Assembly: GCF_003034965.1 (NCBI RefSeq)
Contig: NZ_PZKE01000012.1
Span: 1-64,000, forward strand
DNA length: 64,000 nt
From: Fuscovulum blasticum DSM 2131
Lineage (GTDB): Bacteria > Pseudomonadota > Alphaproteobacteria > Rhodobacterales > Rhodobacteraceae
Direction: 5' to 3'
Position 1 is the first letter of the stretch; each line of letters begins with the position of its first letter. Shown one piece after another: positions 46,472 to 55,492 of this stretch. The position numbers and the translations under genes are program-made. The notes below the pieces were generated by a model. It was not told the DNA's origin. It saw only the letters and a list, made by a program, of their open reading frames with translations, and ran no database searches.

Positions 46472-48705
46472 TACTTCAGCCTCAAGGCGTTGAGCGAGAC
46501 CGTGATCGAGGACAGCGACATCGCCAGGGCCGCGGCCAGCGGCGTGGCGCTGCCGATCAGGGCCAGCGGCACCGCCACCACGTTGTAGCCGCCCGAGATC
46601 ATGAAATTCTCGACCATCCGGCGCACCGCCTGACGGCTGATGCGCAGCGCATCGGCGATGGGGGCCATGTCCTGCCCCAACAGCACGATGTCTGATGCCA
46701 CGCGGGCCGCATCCAGCGCGGTGGCGGGGCTGATCGAGACATGGGCGGCGGCCAGCGCGGCGGTGTCGTTCAGCCCGTCACCCACCATCAGAACCTTGGC
46801 CCCATCGGCCGACAGCGCGGCAATCCGGGCGGCCTTTTCGGCGGGCAGCATGGCGGATTGCCATTCGGCAATGCCCAGACGGCCGGCCAGCGCGGCCACC
46901 GCCGCCTCGGTATCGCCGGACAGCAGAATGACCCTGCGCCCCTGCGCCTTGAGCGCGGCCATCACCTCGGCCGCACCGGGGCGCAGGCGGTCGGCAAAGG
47001 TATAGGCGCGGGGCTTTTCACCTTCGCCGGTGCAAAGATAGGTGGCGGTCACCGGCAGGCCTTCGCCATTGCACCATTCAGCCCGGCCAAGGCGAACCTT
47101 GCGACCCTTCCATTCGCCTTCGATGCCATAGCCGGGCACTTCGCGGATCTGGTCCACGCGGGCGGGTTTCAGGCCGCGCGCCCGCGCCGCTTCGGCCAGC
47201 GCCAGCGCCAGCGGGTGGGACGAGGCCCCGGCCAGCGCCAGCGCGACTTCGGTCGCGGTATCAGGATGATCGGCCAGATTGGTGGCCTCGGGCGTGCCAA
47301 GGGTCAGGGTGCCGGTCTTGTCGAAGCAGACCGTGTCCACCTCCGCCAGACGTTCCAGCGCATTGCCCTGCTTGATCAGCAGACCCTTGCGGAACAGCCG
47401 GCCGCTGGCCGCCGTGACCACGGCGGGAACCGCCAGCCCCAGCGCGCAGGGGCAGGTGATGATCAGAACCGCAGCCGAGATATTGATGGAATAGCGCAGG
47501 TCGCCGCCCGTCTTCCACATCCAAAAGCCGAAGGCGGAAAAGGACAAGAGATGCACCAGCGGCGAATACAGCGCCGAAGCCCGTTCGGCGAGGCTGGTGT
47601 AGCGGGTCTTGGCGCTTTCGGCGACGGCCACCAGATCGGCCATGCGGTGCAGGCTGGAATCCTTGCCCGCGGCGGTAACACGCAAGGTCAGCGGGCCGGT
47701 CAGGTTGACCTCGCCCGCGCTGACGGCGCTGCCCTCGCCCGCCCAGACGGGCAGGCTTTCCCCGGTCAGAACACTGCGGTCCACCTCAGAGGTGCCCTCG
47801 ACCACGATCCCGTCCACCGGCATCCGGCCGCCGGGACGCACCAGAACCAGATCGCCGGCGGCAACCTCGGCAATCGGCTTGGGCACCTCGGCCCCGTCGA
47901 TCAGCACGATGGCGCGCGGCACTTCCAGCGCGGCCAGTTCCTGCGCCGCCGACCGGGCGATGGCACGGGTGCGGTGGTCAAGATAGCGGCCCAGAAGCAG
48001 AAAGAAGCACAGCATCACGGCCGCATCGAAATAGGCGTGATGGCCGGAATAGATGGTCTCGAACAACGAGATGGACGAGGCCAGGATCAGGGCCAGGCTG
48101 ATCGGCACATCCATGCCCAGCCGCCCGACCCGCAACGAAGCCCAGGCCGACTTGAAGAAGGGCTGCCCCGAGAACACCACCGTGGGCAACGCGATGGCCG
48201 CGGAAATCCAGTGGAACAGGTCGCGGGTCACACCTTCGGCGCCCGACCAGACGGCGACGGATAGCAGCATGACGTTCATCATGCTGAAGAAAGCCACCCC
48301 CAGCCGCATCAGCAGATCACGGGCCTGCCTGTCGGTTTCGGTGGTTGACAGAAGGCCGGGGTCCAGTTCGTGCGCCTCATAGCCCACGGACCGCAGCACC
48401 TCGATCATCTGCGGCACGGTCACCTGCGGGTCGGCATCCACGGACAGCCGCCGGAGCGACAGGTTCAGCCGCGCAGACCGGACACCGGGCACCGCTTCGG
48501 CGGCATGTTCGACCGTGGAAATGCAGGCCGCGCAATGGGCGGCCGGCACCGACAGCATCAGCCGCGCGTGGCCTGCCGCCGCGGCCGAGGCCGCGATGCG
48601 TTCTGCTGACGGGGCGGCCACGCAGGCCGGGCAGGCCGACAGCCCGCCCGAAACTTCGGCCGTGCTTCCGGTGTCAGCCTCGATCCGCCCCTCGGCCACG
48701 GCCAT
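46471..48705 (-). CDS. ccoI: copper-exporting P1B-ATPase CcoI (FixI)
   Basis: A 744-residue P-type ATPase. The N-terminal Cys-rich stretch CPACVAAP leads into an HMA domain with HCAACIST. The ion channel motif is TCPCALGLAVP, phosphorylation is at DKTGTLTLG, the HP motif is SSHPLAL and the hinge is MVGDGLNDTAAL. It moves copper to the periplasm for the CuB site of the cbb3 oxidase. Its ATG lies 3 bases after the ccoH stop. Confidence 0.95.
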   Translation of the reverse strand: MAVAEGRIEADTGSTAEVSGGLSACPACVAAPSAERIAASAAAAGHARLMLSVPAAHCAACISTVEHAAEAVPGVRSARLNLSLRRLSVDADPQVTVPQMIEVLRSVGYEAHELDPGLLSTTETDRQARDLLMRLGVAFFSMMNVMLLSVAVWSGAEGVTRDLFHWISAAIALPTVVFSGQPFFKSAWASLRVGRLGMDVPISLALILASSISLFETIYSGHHAYFDAAVMLCFFLLLGRYLDHRTRAIARSAAQELAALEVPRAIVLIDGAEVPKPIAEVAAGDLVLVRPGGRMPVDGIVVEGTSEVDRSVLTGESLPVWAGEGSAVSAGEVNLTGPLTLRVTAAGKDSSLHRMADLVAVAESAKTRYTSLAERASALYSPLVHLLSFSAFGFWMWKTGGDLRYSINISAAVLIITCPCALGLAVPAVVTAASGRLFRKGLLIKQGNALERLAEVDTVCFDKTGTLTLGTPEATNLADHPDTATEVALALAGASSHPLALALAEAARARGLKPARVDQIREVPGYGIEGEWKGRKVRLGRAEWCNGEGLPVTATYLCTGEGEKPRAYTFADRLRPGAAEVMAALKAQGRRVILLSGDTEAAVAALAGRLGIAEWQSAMLPAEKAARIAALSADGAKVLMVGDGLNDTAALAAAHVSISPATALDAARVASDIVLLGQDMAPIADALRISRQAVRRMVENFMISGGYNVVAVPLALIGSATPLAAALAMSLSSITVSLNALRLK

Positions 48706-48708
48706 GGC

Positions 48709-49161
48709 TTAGCCCTTCACCTGAAGTTGCACCCTTTGTTCAAAGGCCGTGCCATCCTTGGCGGTGGCATTGACCCGCACCAGCCAGACGCCACGGTTCA
48801 GCGCGACTTCGGCCTCGTACAGCCCCGCGACATAGGTAAAGGCGGGGGTCACGTCGTCCTTGGCTTCGGTGGTGCGGCCGACCAGCACGTCCAGCGCCTT
48901 GACCTCGACCGGGTTTCCGGCGGCGTCGGTGAAGGCAATCGTCATGCGGCCACGGTCATAGACCGGGGTCATGGTCCAGCCCAGGGCCACCTGGGCATCC
49001 CGCTTGGCGTTGAACTCCTGGCTGGCGACGTAAGAGTTCTGCACATCCAGCCCCGGGAAGGTGGAGATGGCCTTCCAAGCCATCACCAGATTCACGGCGA
49101 TGATGATGCCGAAAGCCCCCACGGTGATCGCCAGCACATGGCGTCCGGTCAGTTCTGCCAT
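48709..49161 (-). CDS. ccoH: cbb3 oxidase maturation protein CcoH (FixH)
   Basis: A 150-residue protein with one N-terminal transmembrane helix (HVLAITVGAFGIIIAVNLVMA) and a periplasmic FixH domain (FNAKRDAQVALGWTM, VALNRGVWLVRV). It interacts with CcoN during assembly. AAGGAGG lies ahead of the ATG. It sits between ccoG and ccoI. Confidence 0.93.
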   Translation of the reverse strand: MAELTGRHVLAITVGAFGIIIAVNLVMAWKAISTFPGLDVQNSYVASQEFNAKRDAQVALGWTMTPVYDRGRMTIAFTDAAGNPVEVKALDVLVGRTTEAKDDVTPAFTYVAGLYEAEVALNRGVWLVRVNATAKDGTAFEQRVQLQVKG

Positions 49162-49164
49162 GGC

Positions 49165-50598
49165 TCAGTCCTCCTTGCCGTTGAACACGGTCTCTTTTGC
49201 GACCCGTTCTTTTCCGGGTTGGGCCGCGGTTCCCTCGTCTGCGATCCAGACCGTCACTTCGCTGCGGCCCGTCTTGGCGGCCGGGCTGCCTGCGGGAGCG
49301 GTCAGATAGAACCGCGCCTCATAGGTTTCGTTGGCCGGCACCTTGATGCGCAGATCCTGCGTTCCCTCTACGGCAACGTCCAGCGGTTCGGCCGAGGTCA
49401 CCGAAATGTCATACCAGCGCTCTTCGCCATGCTTGTTGCGCAGCCGGATGTCATAGGCGTTGCGGATCGCGCCATCGGACAGCATCACATAGGTCGGGTT
49501 GCGGACCGGGGTGATGTTCACGTCAATTTCGCTGCGCAGGAACAGCGCGACCACCAGCCCCACGCCGACCCCGCCCCAAAGCAGGGTGTAAAGGATGGTG
49601 CGCGGGCGGAATACATGGCTCCAGACGCTTTTCGGCGTCTTGCCCTCGCGCTCGGCCTTTTCGTCGGTCAGCGCAAGATAGCCGATCAGGCCGCGCGGCT
49701 TGCCGATCTTGTCCATCATGTCGTTGCAGGCGTCGATGCACAGGCCGCAGGTGATGCAGGCCAGTTGCTGGCCGTTGCGGATGTCGATCCCCATCGGGCA
49801 GACGTTCACGCAGGCCATGCAGTCGATGCAGTCGCCGTTGCCGGCCACATCCTGCTTGCCGCGCGGCTCGCCCCGCCACTCGCGATAGGCGATGGTGATG
49901 GTGTCCTCATCCATCATCGCGGCCTGGATGCGCGGCCAGGGGCAGGCGTAGATGCACATCTGTTCGCGGGCGAAACCGGCGAAGACAAAGGTCGTCGCGG
50001 CCAGGATCAGCATCGTCGTATAGGCGATGGGGTGGGCCTGCCCTGTCAGAAGATTGTGCATCAGCGTGGGCGCATCGGTGAAGTAGAACACCCATGCGCC
50101 GCCGGTGGCGAGGCCGATCAGGAACCAGACGGTCCATTTGATCGCCCGCTTGCGGATCTTTTCGCCGTTCCAGGCCTGACGGTGCAGGCGGATGCGCGCG
50201 TTGCGATCGCCTTCGATCCAGCGTTCGACCAGGATGTAAAGGTCAGTCCAAACGGTTTGCGGGCAGGCATAGCCGCACCAGATGCGGCCCGCGGCCGAGG
50301 TGAACAGGAACAGGCCAAGGCCAGCCATGATCAGCAAGCCGGCGACGAAATAGAACTCGTGCGGCCAGATCTCGATCATGAAGAAGAAGAAGCGGCGGTT
50401 ACCCAGATCCAGCAGCACCGCCTGATCGGGCAGGCTGGGGCCACGGTCCCAGCGAATCCACGGGAGCACATAGTAGATGCCCAGCATCACCGCCAGGAGC
50501 CACCACTTCAGGGTGCGGAACTTGCCATAGACCCGCCGCGGGAAGATTGGCTCACGCGCGGCGTAGAGGCTGGGCGGATTGGTATCTGGGGTGGACAC
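49165..50598 (-). CDS. ccoG: cbb3 oxidase accessory protein CcoG (RdxB/FixG)
   Basis: A 477-residue membrane protein. About five helices are followed by two 4Fe-4S clusters, CIDCMACVNVCPMG and CITCGLCIDACND, and a C-terminal periplasmic immunoglobulin-like FixG_C domain. It is reported to reduce Cu(II) for cbb3 assembly. It uses a GTG start with GGAG 8 bases upstream. An FNR box lies about 72 bases before the start. Confidence 0.94.
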   Translation of the reverse strand: MSTPDTNPPSLYAAREPIFPRRVYGKFRTLKWWLLAVMLGIYYVLPWIRWDRGPSLPDQAVLLDLGNRRFFFFMIEIWPHEFYFVAGLLIMAGLGLFLFTSAAGRIWCGYACPQTVWTDLYILVERWIEGDRNARIRLHRQAWNGEKIRKRAIKWTVWFLIGLATGGAWVFYFTDAPTLMHNLLTGQAHPIAYTTMLILAATTFVFAGFAREQMCIYACPWPRIQAAMMDEDTITIAYREWRGEPRGKQDVAGNGDCIDCMACVNVCPMGIDIRNGQQLACITCGLCIDACNDMMDKIGKPRGLIGYLALTDEKAEREGKTPKSVWSHVFRPRTILYTLLWGGVGVGLVVALFLRSEIDVNITPVRNPTYVMLSDGAIRNAYDIRLRNKHGEERWYDISVTSAEPLDVAVEGTQDLRIKVPANETYEARFYLTAPAGSPAAKTGRSEVTVWIADEGTAAQPGKERVAKETVFNGKED

Positions 50599-50663
50599 GG
50601 AACATCTCCGGATTCATGAATATGTTTCTCACCGTGGTATGGGTCGGCTGAGAAAAGGCCACT

Positions 50664-50677
50664 TTGACCTGCATCAA
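50664..50677 (-). promoter_or_regulatory. FNR box upstream of ccoG
   Basis: TTGACCTGCATCAA matches TTGAT-N4-ATCAA with one mismatch. The centre (50670.5) is 72 bases from the ccoG GTG, so a -41.5 position would give a leader of about 30 bases. Confidence 0.85.
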
Positions 50678-50857
50678 AATCCCATCAAAGATGCGGATTA
50701 TCCAGCGGGCGGGCGGAGGCGGGCGCATTTGCCGCAGGCGATGGCGGTCATACCGCCCGATGAAGAAAAGGCCGCGGCTGTGACGCGGCCCAGCCAGATG
50801 GATAAGACACCGGCACCCCGTGAACGCGCGAACAGGAAGGGCCGCCGGTGCCAGTCT

Positions 50858-50880
50858 CCGGCGGTGGCTGGCACCGCCGG
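50858..50880 (-). terminator. hairpin after ccoP
   Basis: A 9-bp stem CCGGCGGTG / CACCGCCGG with a 5-base loop lies 15 bases after the ccoP stop. There is no T run. It separates ccoNOQP from ccoGHIS. Confidence 0.5.
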
Positions 50881-50894
50881 GGAAAAGGTTTATG

Positions 50895-51776
50895 TCACTC
50901 GCCGCCGCCGCGGCTGTGCACATAGTAGGACACGGCGCGAATGTCGTCTTCCGACAGACGGGCGTTCCAGTTCGGCATCACGCCGAAGCGCGCGTAGAAC
51001 ACCGACTGATGCACCGCCTCACGCGACCCACCGTACAGCCAGACCGCATCGGTCAGGTTCGGCGCGCCTTGCGTGCGGTCGCCAGTGCCGGCCTCGGTAT
51101 GGCAGCTTGCGCAGTTTTCGACGAAGACGGTCTTGCCGGCTTCGGCTTTGGCCGCATCATGCTCCTGCCCCGAGATTTGGAGGACATATTCCACCACGTC
51201 GCCGATCTGCGTCGCGTCCAGCAGTTCGTCCACGCCCCATTTCGGCATTTCGGAATAGCGGGCTTCGGGATCGGTGGTGTTGCGGATGCCGTGGGTCACG
51301 GTCGTATGGATGTCTTCCATCGTGCCGCCCCAAAGCCAGTCGTCGTCCAGCAGATTGGGATACCCCAGCGACTGCACACCGGCCGCGCCTGCGCCGTGGC
51401 ATTGCGCGCAGTTGGTGCGGAAGACGGCCGCCCCGGCGCGTTCGGCATAGGCCGACAGATCCGGGTCATCCTTGATGGCGTTCAGATCGGTCGCGATCAG
51501 CTTTGCCTTGATCGGGCCGTTCTTGGCATCCCACTCGGCATATTCCTTCTGGCTGTCGATCCGCGAGTCCTGGCCGAGCAGGCCCTGGGTCGCGCCGCTG
51601 ATCAGCGGCCAAGCCGGATAGGCGATGGTATAGCCGATGCCCCACACGATGCAAGCATACAGGATCCAGACCCACCAGCGCGGCAGCGGATTGTTGTACT
51701 CTTCGATGCCGTCCCAGGAATGGCCGGTGGTTTCCACCTGCCCGGGGGCGGCCTTTGTCACTTTCTTGGCGCACAT
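50895..51776 (-). CDS. ccoP: cbb3 oxidase subunit III, dihaem cytochrome c CcoP
   Basis: A 293-residue membrane-anchored cytochrome. The conserved start [20 protein letters not shown] holds the anchor helix. Two haem c sites follow, CAQCH and CASCH, with matching distal Met ligands (SEMPKWG and GVMPNW). It passes electrons from soluble cytochromes to CcoO/N. AAGGAGG precedes the ATG at 51776. The gene follows ccoQ by 1 base. Confidence 0.96.
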   Translation of the reverse strand: MCAKKVTKAAPGQVETTGHSWDGIEEYNNPLPRWWVWILYACIVWGIGYTIAYPAWPLISGATQGLLGQDSRIDSQKEYAEWDAKNGPIKAKLIATDLNAIKDDPDLSAYAERAGAAVFRTNCAQCHGAGAAGVQSLGYPNLLDDDWLWGGTMEDIHTTVTHGIRNTTDPEARYSEMPKWGVDELLDATQIGDVVEYVLQISGQEHDAAKAEAGKTVFVENCASCHTEAGTGDRTQGAPNLTDAVWLYGGSREAVHQSVFYARFGVMPNWNARLSEDDIRAVSYYVHSRGGGE

Positions 51777-51777
51777 G

Positions 51778-51975
51778 TCACGCCTCCTTGGCCTGGTGGG
51801 GTTTGTCGGCTTCCGCAGGACGCTTGTCGTTGCGGAAGATCGAGTTGGCGGCATCGTCCTGCACCTTGCGGGCACCGGGCCGGAAGACCCAGACAACGAT
51901 GCCAAGGAACATCGCCGTCATCGCCAGGAGACCCCAGCTATCGGCAAGTTCCCTCAGGAACGAATAGGTTTCCAT
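51778..51975 (-). CDS. ccoQ: cbb3 oxidase subunit CcoQ
   Basis: A 65-residue protein with one helix ([19 protein letters not shown]) and the conserved RPGARK motif after it. CcoQ stabilises the oxidase and in Rhodobacter also takes part in redox signalling to PrrB. It lies between ccoO and ccoP. Confidence 0.93.
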   Translation of the reverse strand: METYSFLRELADSWGLLAMTAMFLGIVVWVFRPGARKVQDDAANSIFRNDKRPAEADKPHQAKEA

Positions 51976-51988
51976 CCGTCCCTCCCCA

Positions 51989-52738
51989 TCAGCGAGCCGG
52001 GTCCGGGGTGAAGGTCGAGAAGTCGACCATCGTGCCCAGAACCTGGATATAGGCGATCAGCGCATCGGCTTCGGTCAGTTGCGGCTGGCCGTCGAAGTTG
52101 CGCACGTTCACGTCCTTGCCGCCCTTGATCGCGGCAGAGCCGTAGCGTTCCTGCAGACCCGAGCTGTCGGCGTTCGGATCGGCCTGCGCCAGGAAGTCAG
52201 CCAGCGCATTTTCCATCATCGCATCGGTATAGGGCACGCCCACCATGCGGTGCGTGGCCATCACGTCGGCGATGTACTTGCCGTCGATCACCTTGTTGAA
52301 CAGGAAACCGTAGGGCGGCATCACCGATTCCGGCACCACGGCCTTGGCATAGGTGAAGTGATCCTGATGCCATTCGTCCGAGTAGCGACCACCGACGCGG
52401 GCCAGATCCGGCCCGGTGCGCTTGGAGCCCCACTGGAACGGATGGTCATACATCGATTCCGCCGCCAGCGAGTAGTGGCCGTAGCGCACGCCTTCGTCGC
52501 GCATCGGGCGGATCATCTGGCTGTGGCAGACGTAGCAGCCTTCGCGGATGTAGATGTCACGCCCGGCCAGTTCGAGGGGGGTGTAGGGACGCATCCCGTC
52601 CACCTTCTCGATCGTGTTCTCAAGATAGAACAGCGGCAGGATCTGCACCGCCCCCCCGATGGTCACGACCAGAAAGGCCAGGACCATCAGCAGCGTGGCG
52701 TGCGTTTCAATCGCCTTGTGTTTATCAAGGAAAGCCAT
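51989..52738 (-). CDS. ccoO: cbb3 oxidase subunit II, monohaem cytochrome c CcoO
   Basis: A 249-residue cytochrome with an N-terminal anchor ([16 protein letters not shown]), the haem site GCYVCHSQ and the Met ligand region. The conserved [27 protein letters not shown], cited as [14 protein letters not shown], is typical. The ATG at 52738 has GGGAGGGGAG upstream. It lies 14 bases after ccoN. Confidence 0.96.
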   Translation of the reverse strand: MAFLDKHKAIETHATLLMVLAFLVVTIGGAVQILPLFYLENTIEKVDGMRPYTPLELAGRDIYIREGCYVCHSQMIRPMRDEGVRYGHYSLAAESMYDHPFQWGSKRTGPDLARVGGRYSDEWHQDHFTYAKAVVPESVMPPYGFLFNKVIDGKYIADVMATHRMVGVPYTDAMMENALADFLAQADPNADSSGLQERYGSAAIKGGKDVNVRNFDGQPQLTEADALIAYIQVLGTMVDFSTFTPDPAR

Positions 52739-52752
52739 GTCACTCCCCTCCC

Positions 52753-54357
52753 TTATTCGGCCGGGATGGCGTTGTTGGCATTCACCGGGGCCTTCGCCGG
52801 TTGTGCCTTGACGGTCATCCACAGGTTATAGGCCATGATGATGGCCCCGGTCAGGTACATGACGCCGCCCAGGGCGCGCACCACATACATCGGATACTTC
52901 GCAGCCACGGTGTCGGCGAAGGCGTTCACAAGGAACCCGTTCGCATCCACTTCACGCCACATCAGGCCTTCCATGATGCCGGTGACCCACATGGCCGAGG
53001 CATAGAGGACGATCCCGATGGTCGCGAGCCAGAAGTGCCAGCTGACCAGTTTCAGGGAGTAGAGGCTTTCCCGGTTCCACAGGCGCGGAGTCAGGAAGTA
53101 GAGCGCACCGAAGGTGATCATGCCGTTCCAGCCAAGCGCGCCGGAGTGGACGTGACCGATGGTCCAGTCGGTATAGTGCGACAGGCTGTTCACAGCCTTG
53201 ATCGACATCATCGGGCCTTCGAAGGTGGACATGCCGTAGAAGCCGATCGACACCACCATCATGCGGATGATCGGGTCGGTGCGCAGCTTGTCCCAGGCGC
53301 CCGACAGCGTCATCAGGCCGTTGATCATGCCACCCCAGGACGGCATCCACAGGATGATCGAGAACACCATGCCCAGCGTACCGGCCCAGTCAGGCAGCGC
53401 GGTGTAGTGCAGGTGGTGCGGGCCGGCCCAGATGTAGAGGAAGATCAGGGCCCAGAAGTGGATGATCGACAGCTTGTAGCTGAAGACGGGACGTTCGGCC
53501 TGCTTAGGCACGAAGTAGTACATCATGCCCAGGAAGCCGGCGGTCAGGAAGAAGCCCACCGCGTTGTGGCCATACCACCACTGGATCATCGCATCCTGCA
53601 CGCCGCTGGTGACCTGCACCGACTGGCTACCGAAGATCGAGACCGGGATCGCCATGTTGTTCACCAGGTGAAGCATCGCGATGGTGATGATGAAGGACAG
53701 GTAGAACCAGTTGGCCACATAGATGTGGGGTTCCTTGCGCTTCATGATCGTGCCGGCGAAGACCACCAGATAGGCCACCCAGACCACCGTGATCAGAAGG
53801 TCGATGTGCCAGGCCGGTTCGGCGTATTCCTTGCCTTGCGACCCGCCCAGCACATAGCTGGTGGCCGCCAGAAGGATCACCGTCTGCCAGCCCCAGAACA
53901 CGAAGGTGGCCAGACCGCCCCCGAAAAGGCGCGCGGCGCTGGTCCGCTGCACCACATAGAACGAGGTGGTGATCAGGGCGGTTCCACCGAAGGCGAAGAT
54001 CACCGCGCTGGTGTGCAGGGGCCGCAGACGGCCGAAGTTGCCGATCCCCTGAAGAACTTCAAAGTTGAGCCAGGGCCAGGCCAGTTGGCTGGCAATGACC
54101 ACCCCCACCAGGAAGCCCACGACTCCCCAGAAGGCGGTCAGCGCCACGCCGGCCCGGATCAGGCCGTCCATGTATTCGCCCGAGTTCGCCACCTTGGCAT
54201 CCCCGGTTCCCCGCAGCACCACCACAAAGGCGATGGCAGAGACGAGCATGACTTCGATCGCGTTGACCATATAGGCCAGATCGCGCGCGTAGTTTGCTGC
54301 AATCGCGGCAAGAACCGCGATAGCGCCAAGCGCGATCAGCTTGACGTAATCCCACAT
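52753..54357 (-). CDS. ccoN: cbb3 oxidase catalytic subunit I CcoN
   Basis: A 534-residue polytopic haem-copper oxidase subunit. Landmarks are [15 protein letters not shown] (haem ligand), [17 protein letters not shown] with the CuB His and cross-linked Tyr region, [13 protein letters not shown] with the CuB His pair, and [19 protein letters not shown] with the haem ligands. It reduces O2 with high affinity. A perfect FNR box lies about 113 bases upstream. It is first in ccoNOQP. Confidence 0.97.
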   Translation of the reverse strand: MWDYVKLIALGAIAVLAAIAANYARDLAYMVNAIEVMLVSAIAFVVVLRGTGDAKVANSGEYMDGLIRAGVALTAFWGVVGFLVGVVIASQLAWPWLNFEVLQGIGNFGRLRPLHTSAVIFAFGGTALITTSFYVVQRTSAARLFGGGLATFVFWGWQTVILLAATSYVLGGSQGKEYAEPAWHIDLLITVVWVAYLVVFAGTIMKRKEPHIYVANWFYLSFIITIAMLHLVNNMAIPVSIFGSQSVQVTSGVQDAMIQWWYGHNAVGFFLTAGFLGMMYYFVPKQAERPVFSYKLSIIHFWALIFLYIWAGPHHLHYTALPDWAGTLGMVFSIILWMPSWGGMINGLMTLSGAWDKLRTDPIIRMMVVSIGFYGMSTFEGPMMSIKAVNSLSHYTDWTIGHVHSGALGWNGMITFGALYFLTPRLWNRESLYSLKLVSWHFWLATIGIVLYASAMWVTGIMEGLMWREVDANGFLVNAFADTVAAKYPMYVVRALGGVMYLTGAIIMAYNLWMTVKAQPAKAPVNANNAIPAE

Positions 54358-54463
54358 TTTGCGTCCCTTCGTCTCTTTTTTTCATCCGTGAGACAAGTTT
54401 CGACTCATTCCACGGCGGTCTTATAGACTGTTCCGCTTGTGCTGGCCCGGCACAAGACCCGCC

Positions 54464-54477
54464 TTGATCTGCATCAA
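54464..54477 (-). promoter_or_regulatory. FNR box for ccoN
   Basis: TTGATCTGCATCAA is a perfect FNR consensus. Its centre is 113 bases from the ccoN start. A TATAAG-like element on the minus strand at 54421–54426 may be the -10, but the spacing is not the standard -41.5. Confidence 0.85.
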
Positions 54478-54495
54478 CAAACCCGATTGACAGGC

Positions 54496-54509
54496 TTGAC
54501 CTCGGTCAA
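54496..54509 (+). promoter_or_regulatory. second FNR box, for the universal stress gene
   Basis: TTGACCTCGGTCAA is a symmetric FNR-type box. TAAATA (54532–54537) is centred 32 bases downstream, as expected for a -10 in a class II FNR promoter, giving a leader of about 22 bases to the usp ATG. Confidence 0.75.
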
Positions 54510-54565
54510 CGTAGAGCGTCCGATACCGAAATAAATACTGCACAGATCAACCGCAGGAGGCAACC

Positions 54566-55411
54566 ATGGCCTACAAATCAATACTGACCATCGCCGCTTC
54601 CCCCGACACCGCCGCGCGCGCTGTCGAGGCTGCCGGCCTGATCGCCCGCAAGATGGATGCGCATCTCGATGCCCTCGGTCTTGGGGTCGACCGCACGCAG
54701 GTCGGCTATTCCTATGTCGGCTCGGGCGCCGTGATCCTTCAGGTCGCGATGGAACGGGCCGAGGAAGAGGCGCGCCAGATCGAGACCACGCTCAAATCGG
54801 GCATGGCCGCGCAGGGGCCCGAACTGCGCTGGTCCGTGGAATCGGCCGTGTCGCAGATGGGCGCACTGACCGATCTGGTCGCCACCCGCGCCCGCTATGC
54901 CGATCTGGTGGTGCTGCCCAAACCCTATGGCAAGACGCAGGGACCGGAAGCCGAGGCGGTGATCGAGGCGGCCATGTTCGAAGGTATGGCGCCGGTGCTG
55001 GTGGTGCCGGAAAAGGGCCTGACCTCCGCCGAACCCAAGCGGATCGCGCTGGCCTGGAACCAGAGCCGCGAGGCGATGGTTGCCGCGCGCCGGGCGTTGC
55101 CGTTCCTGAAACGGGCCGAAATGGTGACGATCACGGTGATCGACCCGCCGGCGCACGGGCCGGAACGGTCTGACCCGGGCGGTCTTCTGTGCCAGTTGCT
55201 GACGCGCCACGGCGTCAAGGCCGAGGTGCAGGTTCTGGCCCGCACCCTGCCCCGCATTTCGGACGTGCTGGCGCGGCATTGCCGCGACATCAACGCCGAT
55301 CTGCTGGTGATGGGCGCCTATGGCCATTCCCGCTTCCGCGAGGCCATTCTGGGTGGCGCGACGCGGAATATGCTGGAACAGACCGAAGTGCCGGTCTTCA
55401 TGGCCCACTGA
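54566..55411 (+). CDS. universal stress protein (UspA family)
   Basis: A 281-residue protein with two Usp domains. The second ends with MGAYGHSRFREAILGGATRNML, the G-x2-G-x9-G-S/T ATP-binding motif; the first (KSILTIAASPD... LVVLPKP) is degenerate. AGGAGG precedes the ATG. It is divergent from ccoN over two FNR boxes, so it is probably induced at low oxygen. A USP gene is often found next to cbb3 genes in Rhodobacteraceae. Confidence 0.9.
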   Translation: MAYKSILTIAASPDTAARAVEAAGLIARKMDAHLDALGLGVDRTQVGYSYVGSGAVILQVAMERAEEEARQIETTLKSGMAAQGPELRWSVESAVSQMGALTDLVATRARYADLVVLPKPYGKTQGPEAEAVIEAAMFEGMAPVLVVPEKGLTSAEPKRIALAWNQSREAMVAARRALPFLKRAEMVTITVIDPPAHGPERSDPGGLLCQLLTRHGVKAEVQVLARTLPRISDVLARHCRDINADLLVMGAYGHSRFREAILGGATRNMLEQTEVPVFMAH

Positions 55412-55442
55412 CGGCCGGGAACGGCTTGGCAGAATGAACCGA

Positions 55443-55474
55443 TCCGCCGCCCTGCGCAGCAACCGGGCGGCGGA
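55443..55474. terminator. hairpin between usp and mttB-like gene
   Basis: A 10-bp perfect stem TCCGCCGCCC / GGGCGGCGGA with a 12-base loop sits between convergent genes. No T run follows. Confidence 0.5.
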
Positions 55475-55492
55475 CCAGGGCAGGCAAAGCCC